Shown here piece by piece: positions 60,719-64,000 of a DNA stretch of 64,000 bases. This DNA is from Peronospora farinosa (taxonomy: Eukaryota; Oomycota; Peronosporomycetes; Peronosporales; Peronosporaceae). The translations under genes were made by a program, and so were the position numbers. The notes beneath the pieces are model-generated. The model saw nothing but the letters and a program-made list of their open reading frames with translations, ran no database searches and had not been told where the DNA came from. How positions within the stretch are numbered: position 1 is the first letter of the stretch; every line of letters starts with the position of its first letter. The stretch is taken from contig CANTFK010000417.1 in the NCBI GenBank assembly GCA_947646735.1, forward strand, positions 1 through 64,000, written 5' to 3'.

Positions 60719-63621
60719 GGGTGGGAGATCGCTCGATCGCAATCGTCGATTGTGATCAGCAAGGGTGATCGTCGATCGTGATCAACAAGTGTGATCGACG
60801 ATCGTAACCTCGATCCAGAAAGCCGATCGCGGGATGTAACTGGTTACAGATCGATCGTAACCTCGATCGACGGATCAAGATCGCGATGGTTCGACGATCG
60901 TGATCGGCAAGGGTGATCGACGATCGTGACAAGTGTGATCGACGATCGTAACCTCGATCCAGAAAGCCGATCGCGGGATGTAACTGGTTACAGATCGATC
61001 GTAACCTCGATCGACGGATCAAGATCGCGATGGATCGACGATCGTGATCGGCAAGTGTGATCGACGATCGTAACCTCGATCTAGAAAGCCGATCGCGAGA
61101 TGTAACTGGTTACAGATCGATCGTAACCTCGATCGACGGATCAAGATCGCGATGGATCGACGATCGTGATCGGCAAGTGTGATCGACGATCGTAACCTCG
61201 ATCTAGAAAGCCGATCGCGAGATGTAACTGGTTACAGATCGATCGTAACCTCGATCGACGGATCAAGATCGCGATGGATCGACGATCGTGATCGGCAAGT
61301 GTGATCGACGATCGTGATAACAAGTGTGATCGACGATCGTAACCTCGATCTAGAAAGCCGATCGCGAGATGTAACTGGTTACAGATCGATCGTAACCTCG
61401 ATCGACGGATCAAGATCGCGATGGATCGACGATCGTGATCGGCAAGTGTGATCGACGATCGTGACAAGTGTGATCGACGATCGTAACCTCGATCCAGAAA
61501 GCCGATCGCGGGATGTAACTGGTTACAGATCGATCGTAACCTCGATCGACGGATCAAGATCGCGATGGATCGACGATCGTGATCGGCAAGTGTGATCGAC
61601 GATCGTAACCTCGATCTAGAAAGCCGATCGCGAGATGTAACTGGTTACAGATCGATCGTAACCTCGATCGACGGATCAAGATCGCGATGGATCGACGATC
61701 GTGATCGGCAAGTGTGATCGACGATCGTGACAAGTGTGATCGACGATCGTAACCTCGATCCAGAAAGCCGATCGCGAGATGTAACTGGTTACAGATCGAT
61801 CGTAACCTCGATCGACGGATCAAGATCGCGATGGATCGACGATCGTGATCGGCAAGTGTGATCGACGATCGTGTACAAGTGTGATCGACGATCGTAACCT
61901 CGATCTAGAAAGCCGATCGCGAGATGTAACTGGTTACAGATCGATCGTAACCTCGATCGACGGATCAAGATCGCGATGGATCGACGATCGTGATCGGCAA
62001 GTGTGATCGACGATCGTGACAAGTGTGATCGACGATCGTAACCTCGATCCAGAAAGCCGATCGCGAGATGTAACTGGTTACAGATCGATCGTAACCTCGA
62101 TCGACGGATCAAGATCGCGATGGATCGACGATCGTGATCGGCAAGTGTGATCGACGATCGTGACAAGTGTGATCGACGATCGTAACCTCGATCTAGAAAG
62201 CCGATCGCGAGATGTAACTGGTTACAGATCGATCGTAACCTCGATCGACGGATCAAGATCGCGATGGATCGACGATCGTGATCGGCAAGTGTGATCGACG
62301 ATCGTAACCTCGATCTAGAAAGCCGATCGCGAGATGTAACTGGTTACAGATCGATCGTAACCTCGATCGACGGATCAAGATCGCGATGGATCGACGATCG
62401 TGATCGGCAAGTGTGATCGACGATCGTGACAAGTGTGATCGACGATCGTAACCTCGATCCAGAAAGCCGATCGCGGGATGTAACTGGTTACAGATCGATC
62501 GTAACCTCGATCGACGGATCAAGATCGCGATGGATCGACGATCGTGATCGGCAAGTGTGATCGACGATGTGACAAGTGTGATCGACGATCGTAACCTCGA
62601 TCTAGAAAGCCGATCGCGAGATGTAACTGGTTACAGATCGATCGTAACCTCGATCGACGGATCAAGATCGCGATGGATCGACGATCGTGATCGGCAAGTG
62701 TGATCGACGATCGTAACCTCGATCTAGAAAGCCGATCGCGAGATGTAACTGGTTACAGATCGATCGTAACCTCGATCGACGGATCAAGATCGCGATGGAT
62801 CGACGATCGTGATCGGCAAGTGTGATCGACGATCGTGACAAGTGTGATCGACGATCGTAACCTCGATCCAGAAAGCCGATCGCGGGATGTAACTGGTTAC
62901 AGATCGATCGTAACCTCGATCGACGGATCAAGATCGCGATGGATCGACGATCGTGATCGGCAAGTGTGATCGACGATCGTAACCTCGATCTAGAAAGCCG
63001 ATCGCGAGATGTAACTGGTTACAGATCGATCGTAACCTCGATCGACGGATCAAGATCGCGATGGATCGACGATCGTGATCGGCAAGTGTGATCGACGATC
63101 GTGACAAGTGTGATCGACGATCGTAACCTCGATCTAGAAAGCCGATCGCGAGATGTAACTGGTTACAGATCGATCGTAACCTCGATCGACGGATCAAGAT
63201 CGCGATGGATCGACGATCGTGATCGGCAAGTGTGATCGACGATCGTGACAAGTGTGATCGACGATCGTAACCTCGATCCAGAAAGCCGATCGCGGGATGT
63301 AACTGGTTACAGATCGATCGTAACCTCGATCGACGGATCAAGATCGCGATGGATCGACGATCGTGATCGGCAAGTGTGATCGACGATCGTAACCTCGATC
63401 TAGAAAGCCGATCGCGGGATGTAACTGGTTACAGATCGATCGTAACCTCGATCGACGGATCAAGATCGCGATGGAACGACGATCGTGATCGGCAAGTGTG
63501 ATCGACGATCGTGATACAAGTGTGATCGACGATCGTAACCTCGATCCAGAAAGCCGATCGCGGGATGTAACTGGTTACAGATCGATCGTAACCTCGATCG
63601 ACGGATCAAGATCGCGATGGT
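60719..63621. repeat. GATC-rich tandem satellite, about 21 copies
   Basis: The marker AACTGGTTACAGATCGATCG occurs 21 times. Monomers are about 122 bp, and some carry an extra ~22-25 bp (GTGACAAGTGTGATCGACGATC), giving 144-147-bp units; the two lengths alternate irregularly. One 122-bp monomer holds 12 GATC sites, and CGATCGTAACCTCGATC appears twice per monomer. Copies differ mainly at CTAGAAAG/CCAGAAAG and CGAGATG/CGGGATG. Repeated minus-strand open frames (up to 155 codons) are a by-product of the repeat. Confidence 0.95.
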
Positions 63622-64000
63622 ATCCGAAGTGGACCACATACCGAGATCTGATTTTCCTGAAAGAGACGACACGCGGCAGTAGGTACTGTCATACAGATAG
63701 GCATAATCGTAGGATTTGGTATTTCATTGGTTAACATTAAACAGAGTTTCTTTTACTTCTAAGCACGCACGCAGACTTCTCTTCCGGGCGGATAACTTTG
63801 GCCCCCGACGATCAAGAGCTTCTGCTACGCTAAGACAAGCGATATCCCTGGATTGTTTGTCCAGGGATTACAAGAACTCTCAGCCCAAGCAAAAACCCCC
63901 TGCGATCGGACGCAGTATACAACGTAAAGGACAAGGCACAAGATCGAGACGGCTCAAGTGGTCAGAAGATCAAGTGAAATCAAGTGGATCAAGTATCTAC
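63622..64000. mobile_element. LTR-like sequence after the satellite (partial)
   Basis: On the minus strand, GTGCTTAGAAGTAAAAGAAACT near 63745-63766 matches the conserved U3 box of the LTRs at 438-893 and 1075-1543. A perfect hairpin CCCTGGA-TTGTTTG-TCCAGGG lies at 63848-63868. The boundaries are not visible and the sequence runs off the window. Confidence 0.45.

Noticed and set aside
60756..63672. Repeated minus-strand open frames in the satellite (70-155 codons, beginning MIRRSRLRSICNQ)
   Set aside because: They are read through satellite monomers, restart in every unit, and have no codon bias or flanking gene signals. Repeat by-product.
1..64000. CRISPR array, operon or tRNA genes
   Set aside because: The sequence is eukaryotic, spliced and monocistronic. 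Tandem repeats lack unique spacers, and no tRNA B-box pattern was found by eye.

Overview
The window looks like oomycete (stramenopile) nuclear DNA, most likely Peronosporaceae (Phytophthora or downy mildew). Genes are dense on both strands and introns are short (62-166 nt, mostly GTRNGT...AG). Promoters often end in pyrimidine-rich tracts close to the ATG. There is one RXLR-dEER effector candidate, one elicitin-like secreted protein and LTR retrotransposon debris. Spliced models were built by hand by matching frame, splice sites and family motifs across exons. No RNA gene was recognised.

Layout. 1-1543: start of a minus-strand LTR retroelement (partial Gag, LTR) and a solo LTR with a 5-bp target duplication. 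1.7-44.8 kb: conserved housekeeping block with an EF-hand Na/Ca exchanger-like protein, a Vti1-like Qb-SNARE, UTP18, a DUF3605 protein, a membrane TKL kinase, a divergent tail-anchored Elp3, a degenerate P450-like protein, a kelch-BTB protein, an unassigned 1100-aa protein, the cytoplasmic dynein heavy chain in one 14.1-kb exon, histone H2A.Z, a second kelch-BTB gene in inverted orientation, a PHP phosphoesterase and LETM1. 45-57.3 kb: accessory, fast-changing region with an RXLR-WY effector, an elicitin, degraded DNA, and a lineage-restricted His-rich gene family. Two members of that family encode identical 265-aa proteins in the arms of a ~2-kb inverted repeat. 57.4-64 kb: retroelement debris (a gag-protease relic split by a solo LTR) and a ~2.9-kb GATC-rich satellite.

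The housekeeping genes form several divergent pairs with short shared promoters: UTP18/DUF3605 (355 bp), ELP3/P450-like (185 bp), H2A.Z/kelch-BTB B (185 bp) and PHP/LETM1 (171 bp). Products act in vesicle fusion (SNARE), ribosome assembly (UTP18), ion and Ca2+ handling (exchanger, LETM1), tRNA modification or acetylation (Elp3), retrograde transport (dynein), chromatin (H2A.Z) and ubiquitin-ligase adaptors (kelch-BTB). The right-hand accessory region fits a host-interaction and repeat compartment.

The least explained signals are the close-packed perfect hairpins through the LTRs and the gag start, with apparent paired changes between LTR copies; the inverted repeat carrying identical genes; and the GATC satellite.
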